Assembly (NCBI RefSeq): GCF_013373865.1
Contig: NC_050472.1
Location: forward strand, 16,380,360 to 16,444,359
Origin: Monomorium pharaonis
Taxonomy: Eukaryota > Arthropoda > Insecta > Hymenoptera > Formicidae
Length of the DNA: 64,000 nucleotides
Reading direction: 5' to 3'
A program made the translations under genes and the position numbers. This document shows, piece by piece, positions 46,707 through 57,984 of this stretch. Under the pieces are notes generated by a model. The model did not search any database. It worked only from the letters and a program-made list of their open reading frames with translations, and was not told the DNA's origin. The first letter of the stretch is position 1. Each line of letters opens with the position of its first letter.

Positions 46707-46932
46707 ATTTTTTCTCCATGTTTATCCATTTTACAAAAATGTGGGCTTGTGTGAGAACAAAAATAGTAGCGGGCTGAGTTTGAGGATACAACAAAGTTTC
46801 TCGTAGCTCTCTCTCAAATCCCAAAGCTTCATCTACTAAATGTGCAAGCAGAGTATCATCATATTGCACTATGGACAATTCGGAATAAAGCTTTTCAACA
46901 GCTAACTCAACTAAAGCGCGCATAAATTCGAC
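46707..46932 (-). CDS. RINT1: RINT1 coding exon, most 5' one in the window
   Basis: 226 nt from acceptor CTATTAATAG-to-donor GTGAGT on the - strand. The product includes VELAVEKLYSEL, YDDTLLAHLVDEALGFEREL and IFVKWINMEKK, matching the RINT1 stretch L..DD.LF.HLVDE.L.FEREL ... FQ.WL..E.K. It starts in phase 0 and leaves one base (T) for the next exon. Exons for the N-terminal half, including the coiled coil expected there, were not recognised between 46933 and 64000 and probably lie right of the window. Confidence 0.93.
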
Positions 46933-47218
46933 CTATTAATACGGTCTATAATTAGTGATTAGAAATATGATACCAACAATATTAAAATTCAATTTAATTA
47001 CTTAAAAAATAATATAAGTCAGTTTCCTTTATTTTACATTCTATAAAAATACATTCTATAATGAATCACTTTAACATATTGGAATTCAGGGAGAAATTAG
47101 TCAAAAAATTAAAAGTTAAATAATGAAGATATATATATAAGTTTTTAAAGTTAAATTTTTAAGTATTAAAAACGTTTAACTTAAATTAGTTAATTTTTAA
47201 CTTTAACAAATTATTTTT
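46933..47218. other. AT-rich RINT1 intron start
   Basis: Upstream intron of RINT1 (reading on the - strand). No feature. Confidence 0.5.
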
Positions 47219-48242
47219 AAAATATAGAACCTAGGGAAATAAGCATGAAAAAACTGCCCTCGCACATAACAAGTCCAAATTAGTACAATAGAGATTGACA
47301 TATATGTAATTAAAAAATCCTCCAAATATCAATCTTAAAATTGCATTTTTTAAGCGTTATGAAAAGAAAAAGCAAAATAAAGTGATTCCTCAAAAACGGT
47401 TTAACAAAAAAAATTATGTTACAAACATCGATAAGAATATTTAAAAAATTTTTTCAATTCTGACAAAAAATACGGATAAAAAATTTTTAATTTTTAGAAA
47501 AAATGTTTTGAGATTATGTTTTACAAATAAACCCCCAATTAAAAAAAAATTTTTAATGTTTACTTCAACGTATATTTTTTCCGAATGTTTTGTAGAGATA
47601 CTTCATGACAAAAAATGATAAAAACTGGCACGGCGCGGCATCACGCCTTTACAGTACACTCCCTCCAGCCACGTACATCGAATGTACCACCTTGGTTTTT
47701 ACGTCGGATTCTTAAATTATTCTACAACCACAAAGTTAATAAAAATTTAAATTTTATTTTTATTTGTATTGAGTATTTATCTTAATTAAGCCTTTTCTTT
47801 ATCGGGATGCTTCTTAAATGCGTATCCCCTCGCTTTTGACAAAATAGGCATTTTTTAAATAAATCCCCTTGTCTCTCGGCAAAGACAGATACTTGAAGAT
47901 AAGGATAAATTGTTACCCAAAAATTCGCTGGGTAGCTTAAACTGTTCTAATAGCACGGTGGGCAATTGCAACGTGTCCAATTGTACTGTGCGCAAATGAA
48001 GATCTCTCGTTTCTCAATACTTTTACAAAAAAGTTTCATTAATAAAGACACTTTTTGATGACATTCTATAGAAAATGCACAATCAAAAAAATGTGTAAAA
48101 TTCTTTGTTGAAGTAGAAAATAATGTTTGGCTTTATCAAAAACTATTTTTCAAATGTGTCACATCGGATGACATTTTAAATTTAGTCATTTAATAGAAAT
48201 GACGAAAAGAGATTTAAAAGACTTATTTACTGGTTCATACCA

Positions 48243-48572
48243 ATGCGCTCAAGCTGTATTATATCTGACAAAAATGACAAAAATAGTAAGTTAAAAATTG
48301 AGTATATTAAAGATCAGTCAAATGTACTCAAATTAAAAGTCCATCTCGTTACATTTCTCGCATATAGTTGTTTCTTAACATATAAACCTAACAGCATTGG
48401 TATTTCTAGTTTGACACATTACACATGTGAATGTGCCAATGGAAAACGGACTGTGAGTTGTTGCTCTTGCATCGTTGCAGTGGTTTATTATTTATCTTGT
48501 GTCAGATATTTATTAAAAATGTTTAAACCAGCAGAAATACTCAGCAAAGTATTTTTTTTTTTTTATGAATAG
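48243..48572 (+). pseudogene. SWIM zinc-finger transposase remnant
   Basis: The 109-codon frame contains YTCECANGKRTVSCCSCIVA followed by VVYYLSCVRYL. This is the SWIM layout (CxC, about 10 residues, CxH, then a hydrophobic VLWYL-like helix) of transposon-encoded proteins I know from arthropod genomes as CKxGxRxVGxCAHVxxVLWYLG. Here the final metal-binding His is Cys. The frame ends in an FFFF run and stop, next to the GC-rich insertion. The catalytic domain upstream is missing. Confidence 0.6.
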
Positions 48573-48589
48573 ATGAAGTAATTTGTGAA

Positions 48590-50535
48590 GGTTTTCGTCC
48601 GTCACAAGGGCCGGATGGGCCGACCGGAAAAGGTCATTTGGAGCCGCTCCTTATCCCGAGGGGAGGGGGCTCTCCTCTTCCGATTAATATTTTAAGTTAG
48701 TAAAATACTTAGAGACCCGACAAGCGGAAGGCGCGACTCGCGGGAGAAGTGGTGTGCCGAAGATATCTCATGTAATAGAGGAGCAACCGTCGAGGGACAG
48801 AGAGAAGAATTACAGGAGCAGCTGAGCGGCGGGTAGTCACAGGGTAAGTATACAGACGAGTTATTATATCCAGAAAGAGGAGAGTCGCGAGGCGGTTGCT
48901 ACCGCATGTCGCCTTATTTCAGGAGATCGGAAAGGTGGGAGCGGACCGAAAGGAGAGGGACGTTCCGGAGGTCGACGTCGAGGGAGTTAGAGCTCGCCCT
49001 CGCACTCCGTGGAACTGGGTGGACGACCCCCGCCGGAGCGGTCAACGGTGGTCGAGGTCGACATCGAAAGGCCTGATCAACCCCGAGCCATGAGATGCAC
49101 CGGGAGATGGAGATCTCCCCAGATAGCCAAGCGAGATTAAGCATATTGGGCAAATTAATGCATTGCATGTATGTTGTGAACTTGCCCACAATTTGCTGTC
49201 ATTGTAATTTAACGTGGAACGAAGTTAACATCAGGAGAGCAAATAACCTTCGTGAGTTTATAAAATTATAAGTGCATGCATTGAGGAATAATAAACTTGT
49301 CACATTGACAGCAATTGTGCATGCATGTTGACAACTTGCCGTCAGTTTGTTGAATTCTAATGTAGAATTTTATATTATGTCAGAACAACAGACAGTTTGA
49401 GGAAACACCTTGGCTTTAGTTTGATAAAATTAATAGGGAATAAGTGACAGCAAAATAACAACACGTTGTCTTTATTTGACTATCTGGGTCACAGCAGGCC
49501 ATCGCCCCCGTAAGATTAGCGGCCTTCGAATTGCACGGCGTCGCGACCGGAGGCGCCCTCGGCCCGCAGGAGCGGAAAGGAAGAAGCGACGCGCTATCGA
49601 CGCGGTGATCTCTCTGCGCGAGTCAATGCGTGGATCGATGCGCAAGGACAATGCGCAGATCTTAATCGATGTCCGCGGTGTCCCCGCTCGCTCACGCCGT
49701 CTCACTGTTCGGCGAGACTACTACAAGAGCGGTTCCATGGACATCAACGGCGTCGCATAGACTGTAAGGCAACCACTTCGACCACGCAGTAAGGACGGAG
49801 ACGGCCGGCCCTGCATTTCGCGAGAGATTATTAAGTACTTACCCTACCGAGCGTTTGGTAGGAGAATTGAGTAATCGGGATAATTTTTACCGAGGTTAGA
49901 GTCACCGTACCGCGGAGCCGTGTCGATCTCCGTCTCCTAGAGATAATATTTTTGCCTATTGTTTCCTCCCTCGGGGAAAATGTCGAGCCGACAGTCAAAT
50001 TGTGTAGAAAGTAGAGCGACGGGGTAGCTTGTAGGGCGATACTGCCAGAATTCACTCGCCGTAAGCATACCGAGAGTACACGAGCCATGTGCTTTTTACC
50101 GAGGCGAGCTTCCGTAGACGAGAGCACCTACGAGAGATACGCGTATTAAGTCAAAGATCTATCCCGGACGCCGTTAAAGCCAAGAGCGTTGTATTGATAA
50201 TAGAATTATCGTTGGATTTCGAGCATGGCACTTAGAGTGAAATTTTTCGTATATTGCGAATTTTACGTCGAGTTACGAGACAGTCGTAAGCTAGAATAAT
50301 GTTAGATGGCTATCATGTATCCTTCGTCTAAATCTGTTAACATTCGACTTTCAATATATGATTCTTATATTTATTAATCCATTGAGTATTTAATACGAGA
50401 CATCTCTCCTGTTCCGTGAAATGAAAGAACCTCGCCCCTCTGCCACTTCGTGTAAAGGCGGGCTAGCAGGCATTTAGCCGTCGTGTAAAGTACCGAGTGC
50501 TTTGTGAGCTTTGTGCGGCGCGGATTTCTGCGCCT
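48590..50535. mobile_element. GC-rich insertion within the long-TIR element, unidentified
   Basis: Base composition jumps from AT-rich to GC-rich at about 48600 and back at about 50535. It holds an intron-like pair (GGTAAGTAT at 48841, CCTTATTTCAG at 48911) and an inverted-orientation donor-like GGTAGGGTAAGTACTT around 49850. The frames (for example 49476-49760, rich in R) are unrecognised. Could be an LTR remnant or an inserted gene piece. It is split by the MITE at 49118. Confidence 0.4.
49118..49488. mobile_element. 371-bp MITE with CCCAGATAG ends
   Basis: CCCAGATAGCCAAGC at the left and GACTATCTGGG at the right, TC flanking both sides (2-bp duplication). The interior is rich in GTTGTCA/TGACAAC words. 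A relative, CCCAGATAACCAAGC, starts at 60914. Confidence 0.7.
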
Positions 50536-50713
50536 GGCGCTCAACTAATAGTTAAAGACATTTTTTAGCACGACGAAGTTGTTGACGCGAACGAAAATCA
50601 CGTCGTAAGTTTTATAATTTATAAAAAATAATTACGTTCCATTAATTAAGAGCGACAGTGACAAAAATTAAATTTCATTTAAAAAAAATCTCATTTTCTT
50701 TGAATAATCAAAT

Positions 50714-50935
50714 TTGTTCATTCGTTTTGTTTATTTGTACTTTTGGCTTTTTTTAATGCCTAAAACAACAGCGGCAGACTTGAGATGTGTCAGTTGCAAC
50801 ACACTTTTGAGAAAAGTAAAAGTAAAAAAGAAAATTGCAAAAAACATTTCCATTTTTTACAATTTTAGTTTCATTGAAGCTAACAATTTCTCTCCAAGTA
50901 TTCGTCTTTGCCTAAAAAGCAAAAGGACTCATTAA
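50714..50935 (+). CDS. Unassigned ORF abutting the right TIR
   Basis: From the internal ATG at 50759 it reads MPKTTAADLRCVSCNTLLRK and then lysine-rich sequence. The C..C spacing (RCVSCN) could be half of a zinc-binding motif. It ends at the inner border of the right inverted repeat, whose own sequence in a neighbouring frame continues as plausible coding text (SKVKGYAFKNHPDEKHIK). Possibly a broken N-terminal exon of the element's transposase. Confidence 0.3.
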   Translation: MFIRFVYLYFWLFLMPKTTAADLRCVSCNTLLRKVKVKKKIAKNISIFYNFSFIEANNFSPSIRLCLKSKRTH

Positions 50936-51704
50936 AAAAATGCTTATTTTGTCAAAAGTGAAGGGATACGCATTTAAAAATCATCCCGATGAAAAGCACA
51001 TAAAATATACAAAACAAATAAAAATTAAATCTAAATTTTCATTAACTCCGTGGTCATAGAATAATTAAAAAATTCGACATAAAAATCAGGCTAGTACATT
51101 TAATTGTACATGGCTTGAGTGAGTGAATATTGTTGTGAATATGAAGGTGTGATGTCGCGCCACGCCAGTTTTCATCATTTTTCGTCATAAAATATCTCCA
51201 CAAAAAATTTGGAAAAATTTATGTTAAAGTAGACGTTTTAAGATTTTTTTTAATTGAAGGTGTATCTCTGAAATATAACTTTAAATAATTTTTTCTAAAA
51301 ATTCAAAAAAATTATTTATCCGTATTTGTCAAAATTAAAAAAAATTTTAATAGTTTTATTGATGTTTATAACATTTTTTTTTTTCATTAAATTTAGTTGA
51401 ACTGTTTAAAAAAAAACTGCTTTTCTGATTTTGCTTTTCCCCTCCATAACTCTTTAAAAAATGTTATTTTCAGGTTAATATTTATAGGATTTTTTAGTTA
51501 CATAAATGTCAATCTATGATACCAATTTGAACTTGTTACGTGAGAGGGAAGGGGGCAGTTTTTACATACTTATTCCTCTAGGCTCTTTTAATTTAACTTT
51601 TCTTTAAGTTAAAAATTTTCTTCAGTTTTTTTGGACGGCCTTTATCTAATTCTTAGATTATTAAGTTTCTCATAGTTGTAAAAAAAAATATATTCCCACA
51701 TTAA

Positions 51705-53900
51705 GGTGGTTCGATATTGACTCTCTTAGTCAACGGCACAGCCAACACAAAACTTCCTCAAATTTATAGAAATAATCCCTAATTTCATTTAAGGGGTTCA
51801 TGGCAGTCAGTAAGTTTGAAACAAATCAATTTTTCAATTTTGTTATTTCCTTAAAGTAGGACATTTCAAGAATATTCTCTAAAAGTTTCAAGCTAATCTG
51901 ATTAAAAGGGACGGAGTTATAGAGTTGTAACAATTGCTCTGTTTGGAGCAGGTAGTCCAACGCACCGGCGCGGCGGTAGCTGCTCTCTGCTTTTGTTAGG
52001 AATACTGGTATGTGTGTATATCTGCGGAGGGATCATATACTATACATATAAGTAATATATAAGTTTATACTTGTGTTAGAATATGTTTTGAAGCAGTATA
52101 GGAAAGTTCACCGGAAAAATGATTGATAAACTAAGTGTTTATTACGATTTAGCAATACGTAGACATTGTGAGTCAGTTAAAGGAATAAAAAACGCGATTT
52201 GGGCTACATTTTACCATTATAGCTCAACTGATAAAAGTCCTCAACACAAGTGCCTGGAAGGAGCCGCGTCATGGTGCAAATATCAGTGCGTTAAGGCGAC
52301 TAACGAACTTAACTCTTATAAACAGAGTTACACGCCGTTATCTGCAGACGTTTTGAAAGTTATCAAGCCCATATATGAAAATTTAAATAAAGATGAATTA
52401 CTTACAAGATGTATCGGAAGATTCACGCAAAACAATAATAAAAGTTTAAATCAAGTAATATGGAAAATAGCTCCAAAAACGATACCTGCCAGTTTAACAA
52501 TCATTGAAATCGCAGTATATATCGCTACCTGCATATTTAATAAAGGCATGGAAAGAATTCTAACCATTATGAATACCATAGGAATTAGTTGTGGCTCTAA
52601 CGCGCATAATTATGCGGAAAAAGAAGACGCCGCTCGCATACAGCTCAGCAACAAGCGCGCGCGTGAGAGCACTCGAGAGAGAAAAATGCTTTGTCGCCAA
52701 CAACAAATTGATATTTTAGAAGCGACTCTATCAGAAGAAGATGCTCTGTATGGCCCTGGAATAGACGACTCAATGTAAGTTAGGAAAAAAAATGTTTAAC
52801 TCAGTCAAATTAGAACTTAAAATTTTTAATGCGTTTTTCTCAAAACAGCATTTTTCAAATCGGTGAGCAAGATTGCTGAAAAACGGTTCAACGTATAGCT
52901 CTGAAATTTTTAAGACTTCTTTTGTACATAATTACGGGATCCTTGATCGAAATTTTTATTTCTTTATATACTTTTTTTTATTGTCAAAACAAATACTTCT
53001 TTTTTAGGTAAAAATTCAGTTTTTACTTCCAATGTCCGCCATTTCGTTTCCAATTAATTTTTTCCAAAATCCTTCGATCAGGGACCCGCCAAACTAATAT
53101 TTTCTAAATCTATCCGTATTTTTGTTTACAGATGATCCAGTCCCGAGAAATCTTGCTCACCGCAAACCACCTTTTTTAAAAGGCCGTTCACGCCATCGGC
53201 TGTTATGCCCAAACGAATGAACATTTTTGTGTGAAAATTTTTGTAGACATTCCTTAAAACTTCCTCTATAATATATTAAAATTGTTTAATTTAAATTAAA
53301 TATTTAATTATATTTAAATTAAAAATATAAATAAGTCTCCAAAAAAAAATCGCAAAAAAGTGCGTTTTTTTAGCCTACTGACTGCCACTAACCTTTTAAT
53401 ATTTTAAGTTGATAATTTTCCCGATGTTTCAGTTGATTTTTATTATTCATTTTGCAATATTCATTTGCAATCGGAAAATTAATTTATCACTTAATGAAGA
53501 ACGGAATCAGACGCAGAGCATTGCGCACGCGTTAGCGCCGCGTCGGCTTTCTGCTAGCAGAAAAGCATGCATAACCTCGTAAACTATATTTCCGCGATTC
53601 AATATCTTTGATGTTTAGTCGGCAACTTCTTACGTAACTCATATCATTGTAAGGCTTGTAATTTCAAGTTTTAGTGGTTAATTTTCTAATTTGTTCTCCA
53701 GTTTTTTCCAAAAGTTCTGTAAAATATTGAAAAACTCTCAAAGCAACAAAAACAATAAGCTAAAAAGATAATTTTCAAACAGCTCGTTTTCCAAAATTTT
53801 GTCGGCAACATGAACTAAAATTTCGACAGAAGATGCATTTTGTTTTAAATAATAAAGTCTCATTTCAATCTTTCATGTTTAATTTTGATATCAAACCACC
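51705..53900 (+). mobile_element. Kolobok-like element, internally deleted
   Basis: Ends GGTGGTTCGATATTGA and inverted GGTGGTTTGATATCAA, with TTAA at 51701-51704 and 53901-53904. Subterminal GGCAGTCAGTA near 51803 is inverted near 53375 (TACTGACTGCC). TTAA duplications with GG-starting ends plus the encoded protein family point to Kolobok. At 2.2 kb it is shorter than a full element, having lost the 5' part of the coding region. Confidence 0.75.
52119..52778 (+). pseudogene. C-terminal part of a Kolobok-like transposase
   Basis: 219 codons. Codons before the ATG (GKFTGK) still match the family, so this Met is internal. The text DKLSVYYDLAIRRHCESVKG, YHYSSTDKSPQHKCLEG, CIGRFTQNNNKSLNQVIWKI and the ending LYGPGIDDSM is the conserved C-terminal half of a transposon protein spread through arthropod genomes. 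In the family the NNNKSLN stretch normally reads NNNESLN; if that glutamate is the catalytic one, this copy lost it. Upstream sequence is deleted near 52095. Confidence 0.7.
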
Positions 53901-53904
53901 TTAA

Positions 53905-54641
53905 CCCTGTTCGAACCATAATGCCACATTTTTTTCTCAACTTTTAATGCTCTATTTTTTTATAAAATCAACCAAATAAAAATTTTTTGAATACGATTTT
54001 CGAACGCAAAAAGCCTCCTCTTTCAAATATACTCATTTAAAATTTCAAGAATTTATTTTAATTTTGCGTACAACCTACCGCACTTGACTCGTATTCGACA
54101 CTTTTTGTTTTGTTATTATACTTAGGTTAATTTAGTTACATTAAAAATTTTTTGCATACATAAAATACCAAGTCAAAAGTTGCGTTAAGATTAAATTAAG
54201 CTAATTTAAAGTTAATTTTAAACAGCATTATTTATATTATGTTACAATTTAAATGTAACGTTTTAAAATTAAGTAAAACAATTAAAATATAAATCATCAA
54301 GAAGTTATAGCATAGTCAAGTATAGCATAGTTATGGCAAAAAAAAGGATATTTTTCAACACCATGTAAAATTTTTACCTAAAGATATAGATAAATAATGT
54401 GTTTCTGTTTTGAAAATATGTATTTTTATTTAAAAATGATGCAAGAGGATCAATAAGGTCGATTTTTGAACTATCATACTTGCTTTATGATATATAATAC
54501 GTCATAGTTGAGGTTGAAAATTTTCTGAAACATCTTTACAAAATTATTTTACGTTATATTCAACATAAATTATAAATCTCCAAAATTAGTATAAAGCTGA
54601 TTCAGCAAGAAAAATTCGAATTTCAACTTTTTTTTTAACTT
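53905..54641. other. AT-rich intron stretch
   Basis: No gene or element recognised. Confidence 0.5.
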
Positions 54642-55504
54642 CCCAGACACCACATAACACTAAAAGACGACGAAAAAACATCTTTTTCAAGATATCTTTT
54701 AGGTAAGACTAAAAGACATTTTTTTAATTTATAGTATCGTCGAAGAGACAACTTAAGAAAAACATCTTTTCGTTGACTTTTTATAGTTGTCTTTTCAGCA
54801 AAACAAAAAATGGACTAAAAGATATCTTTCCGCTCGTCCAGTTAGCGAAAGCAACACGCAACGGACTTGCCCGCTAGTTAGTGCGCGGCGCCGTCGATAG
54901 GCGGCTTAACTCTCTCGGGAGCAAAATGCAGCCAATCGACTACATAAAGACCACCCGTAGCGTGGTTAAGGGAAGCAAAAATTAGCTTCTTGTTCCCGTC
55001 CGATGTGGAAAAGGACTGTCACACACTACTTTCAATTTACTCATTTTAATTCAGTGAACGATTCGCTACAAAAAAAGTGAATTGTTCATTCCAGTCGAAT
55101 GAAGAGTTCATTTATCGAGCGAAAAATCCATTCTTATAAGAAGTGAGATGTCACGCCATTTTGAATGGCCGTATTTTAACTATCGCTGACTACCGCTGAG
55201 ATGATTAAAAGCTCCGGCAGACCACCGTGATTTTGCGATGCGCGATATCCAATGAAAGCTCTGCTTTTTCGAAAAAAAAAACAGCTTTTATTAGATATCA
55301 AGCTAATCTGCTGAAGCTCTCAAAGATGTCTAATATCAGACGTTTTTTAGTCAACGGCTATGATGTGACGGACAAAAATGACTTTTTGTGGGACATAAGT
55401 CGTCTTTTAGTCATCTTTTCGTCGACTATAAGCTCTACCTAAAAGATGTCCATGACAAAAATTTGTCATCTTTTAGTCGTCTTTTAAACGTCCTTGTGTC
55501 TAGG
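54642..55504. mobile_element. CCCAGACAC-ended MITE, 863 bp
   Basis: CCCAGACACCACATAACACT and inverted CCTAGACACAAGGACG ends. The subterminal parts consist of mirrored ACTAAAAGACGAC / GTCGTCTTTTAGT words repeated several times. A GC-richer middle (54840-54990) has no recognisable gene. The flanks do not give a clean duplication. Confidence 0.65.
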
Positions 55505-55623
55505 TCTGCAATTCAAACACCCGTAGATGCAACACTTTGGCTAATGTCCACATTACAAGCGTTTTGGAAAGTTTTTAATGCATGTTATAGAAATATGCAA
55601 TAAAAAGTAGATGTTCTAGGAAA

Positions 55624-57098
55624 AAAAGATGGCGGCCAGTGGTAAACAGGTAGGACCTTCGATCCCGGAATTTTGTGGGAAGAGGAAGTGAAATAGTGAT
55701 TGAGAAGGGTTAAAAAATGGAGTTAGAGAAATTGAGATGTAAGAGGAAGCCCGGACATTGGAGGAAGGAAAGCGGAGGAAGGACGAGAAGCAAGAGAGCA
55801 AGTTAAAAAAATTAGAGTAAAACATCAAAGAAAGGATGGGCGTGGAGAAAGTGGGTGTGGAGGAAGTGGTGCACGGAGAGAGCGCCAGAAAGAAGCAAGC
55901 GAGTATGAAATAGTAATAGATAGCGCGTGTAAAAAAAAGGTTGGAGAGTGAAAAAGTCTGGGCGCGTGCGCTGAAGAAGCTGGGAGATGCAAATGAGGAG
56001 CAGTGTATCGATGTATCGATGTATCGACGACAGATGGATCGAGGGAAAATGGAGCAGGGAGAAGTCAGCAGGGTGACGAGTCAGGAAAGGGCAACAGTAG
56101 ACGGTGAGAGTGAGAGTCAAAAAGCGTGCGATAGATCGATACGTCGATAGGAAAAAGATCAATGATCGGGTGAAAAGCTTATGGATGAGCAGTAAAGCGG
56201 GTCACACACACTTTTGGTAGAACGTAATAGTAAGGTTTTGACTTATCACATACTTGATTTAGTCGCTTACTGTTACGGTCGCCCAACATGTTGAAACCTT
56301 ACTGTTACGTTCTACGGAAAGTGTGTGTGACCCGCATAAGAGCAAGGTTATACTAGCCATGTAATAATGTAGCGAGAGAAGAGCGCGAAAAAAAATAAAG
56401 AGAATAAAGGCATGAGCGAGTAAGTGCAGAGAGATAGAATGGAGATTGTAAGAGAACTATGAGAAATAAAGAGATACCTGGAGGGAAAGATAGTGATGGT
56501 AAGAGGAAAGTGAGTAAAAGGAGATAAAAAAAAGAAAAAGTAAAGAGAAGATAAAGAAAAGATTAGGGAATAGAGAAAGGAAGACCAAGGCGTAGAAGAG
56601 AGAGAAGGAAGTGAAGGAGGAGGAAAGACGTGAGTTGTGGCATGGAGGAACAGAAGAGTGCGCGATGGAGCCGTAGCAGGAAAAAGCATGAAAACAAGAG
56701 GAAACTGGAAAAGGAAAAAAAGAGGAAAACAGAAGACACGGATAAAAAGCAAGAAGAGGAAAGCAAGAATAGACTGGAGAAAGAAAAGGAGAACAGGGGA
56801 CAAAAATAGAAAACAAGAAAATCAGGAATGGAAGGAGGAAAAAGAAGAAGAGGAAAGAAAAGAAGAGAAGACAAGGAAGAAAGCAAAACGCAGAGGAGTT
56901 TTAAGCAAGGAAGAGAAGAAGAGATGTAACGAGAAAGTGAGGCTGAATGAGAACGTGATAAAAAAGAGAAGGAAGGATAAAGTGCTGAAGGATAGGGCGG
57001 AAGCAGCGGAAGAAAAAAAGGTAAAGATGAGAAGGAGTTCGAGTGCAGGAGAGAAAGAAGGAGGAGAAAGTAGAAGAAAGAGAAAGAGAGAATTTTGA
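55624..57098 (+). pseudogene. LINE ORF1 remnant, purine-rich
   Basis: The + strand is strongly AG-rich. Frame pieces read MAASGKQVGPSIPEF, ERMGVEKVGVEEVVHG, SEKVWARALKKLGDANEEQ, SMYRRQMDRGKMEQGEV and later long K/R/E-rich stretches (56637-57098). This is the composition and order of ORF1 from the same type of ant LINE as the RT fragment at 22883-23775. Several stops and shifts; a MITE at 56197-56335 interrupts it. Long antisense F/L/S/P frames are shadows. Confidence 0.6.
56197..56335. mobile_element. 139-bp palindromic MITE in LINE ORF1
   Basis: GCGGGTCACACACACTTT with GGTAGAACGTAATAGTAAGG, mirrored by the right end (CCTTACTGTTACGTTCTACG, then GTGTGTGTGACCCGC). Loop near 56255. Confidence 0.85.
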
Positions 57099-57109
57099 TT
57101 GATTTATTG

Positions 57110-57960
57110 ATTGATCTCTAATTAGCTTTCTTAGCTATTTTCAATATACATATATAATCTTATGCTACATCATTTATGACAAACTCTTTCAACATTCGTT
57201 TAAACATTTCTAAACGATCACAATGTTTAATTTCGGGTAGTAATGCGCTAAGAAACCCTCGTAAAATAAACTTTTATGGGCGCTTCTTGTTTAGCGAAAT
57301 TTAATAGCAATATCCCCTGTCTGCCTAGTTTTGCGTTTTTTCATTACTATTCTAAGTCTATTACTAAACTGTTCCGGCATCATATTATTCAAGATCTTAA
57401 AAATAAATATGCACATATTGTAGTACAGCCTTTACTTTATGGTCATAAATTGCAGCGTTTGGAGTATACATTTAACCTTGGTACGTCTGTCACATTGCAA
57501 TATGATTCTCATAGCTCTATTTTGCACTTTTTCAAGCTTACTTAGCTGTGTATTTCCCATATCAATTAGTAGCGCACAATATTCAAAGTGAGGTGATATA
57601 AATGTCTTATATATCATACATCTAGTGTATTACTTTCTAAATACTTCAATTTGTTTTTTAACTATTATCTCTAACACCTTTTCATATATTGGTATTATAT
57701 TAATAGGCCTATAATGACTTGCCCTCTAAGATTTTTTACTTTTGGTATTAGAATTATCGATGTTTTCCACTCTTTCAAAAAACAACCCTCACTTAATGAT
57801 TTATTTATTATATCACAATATTCTTCTCCTATGACACAAAACACCAATTTTAATATATTGCTAGTTATTTCTTCTACTATACCTTTCTTTTTTGGTAATT
57901 CCTTAATGATACTTTACCACAAGAGTTTGCGACTTCAGATTTGAAATTGTGACCAAATAG
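57110..57960 (-). pseudogene. LINE reverse transcriptase fragment (Jockey/CR1-like)
   Basis: On the - strand, 57960 to 57690 gives, with shifts, a YRPIN-type motif (about RASHYRPINIIPIYEKVLE), and 57617 down gives YKTFISPHFEYCALLIDMG followed by LEKVQNRAMRIILQCDR, the thumb region of Jockey/CR1-type reverse transcriptases. Motif A to the YADD box between them is missing, so the copy has an internal deletion in addition to frameshifts. Confidence 0.7.
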
Positions 57961-57984
57961 CGACTTTAAAATGTTTAGGTTAGG

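Larger units (their letters stand above)
47219..51590. mobile_element. 4.4-kb element with about 650-bp terminal inverted repeats
   Basis: 47219-47865 is mirrored at about 50935-51590: AACCTAGGGAAATAAGCATG against AGCCTAGAGGAATAAGTATG, the CGGCGCGGCATCACGCC against GGCGTGGCGCGACATCACACC region, and ATGCGTATCCCCTCGCTTTTG against its inverted copy at the inner ends. Inside are a SWIM zinc-finger fragment, a GC-rich inserted block and a MITE. Outer target duplication not resolved. Very long TIRs with a SWIM protein suggest a MULE-like transposon, which is inference. Confidence 0.7.

Noticed and set aside
48841..48921. A real intron of a host gene in the GC-rich block
   Set aside because: Splice-like sites exist, but the flanking frames have no recognisable protein; without transcripts this is not a gene call.
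56348..56886. Three - strand ORFs of 107-151 codons rich in F, L, S and P, resembling membrane proteins
   Set aside because: Antisense of the purine-rich LINE ORF1 remnant; the composition, not a gene, creates them. The same applies to the + strand frames at 22743-23203.
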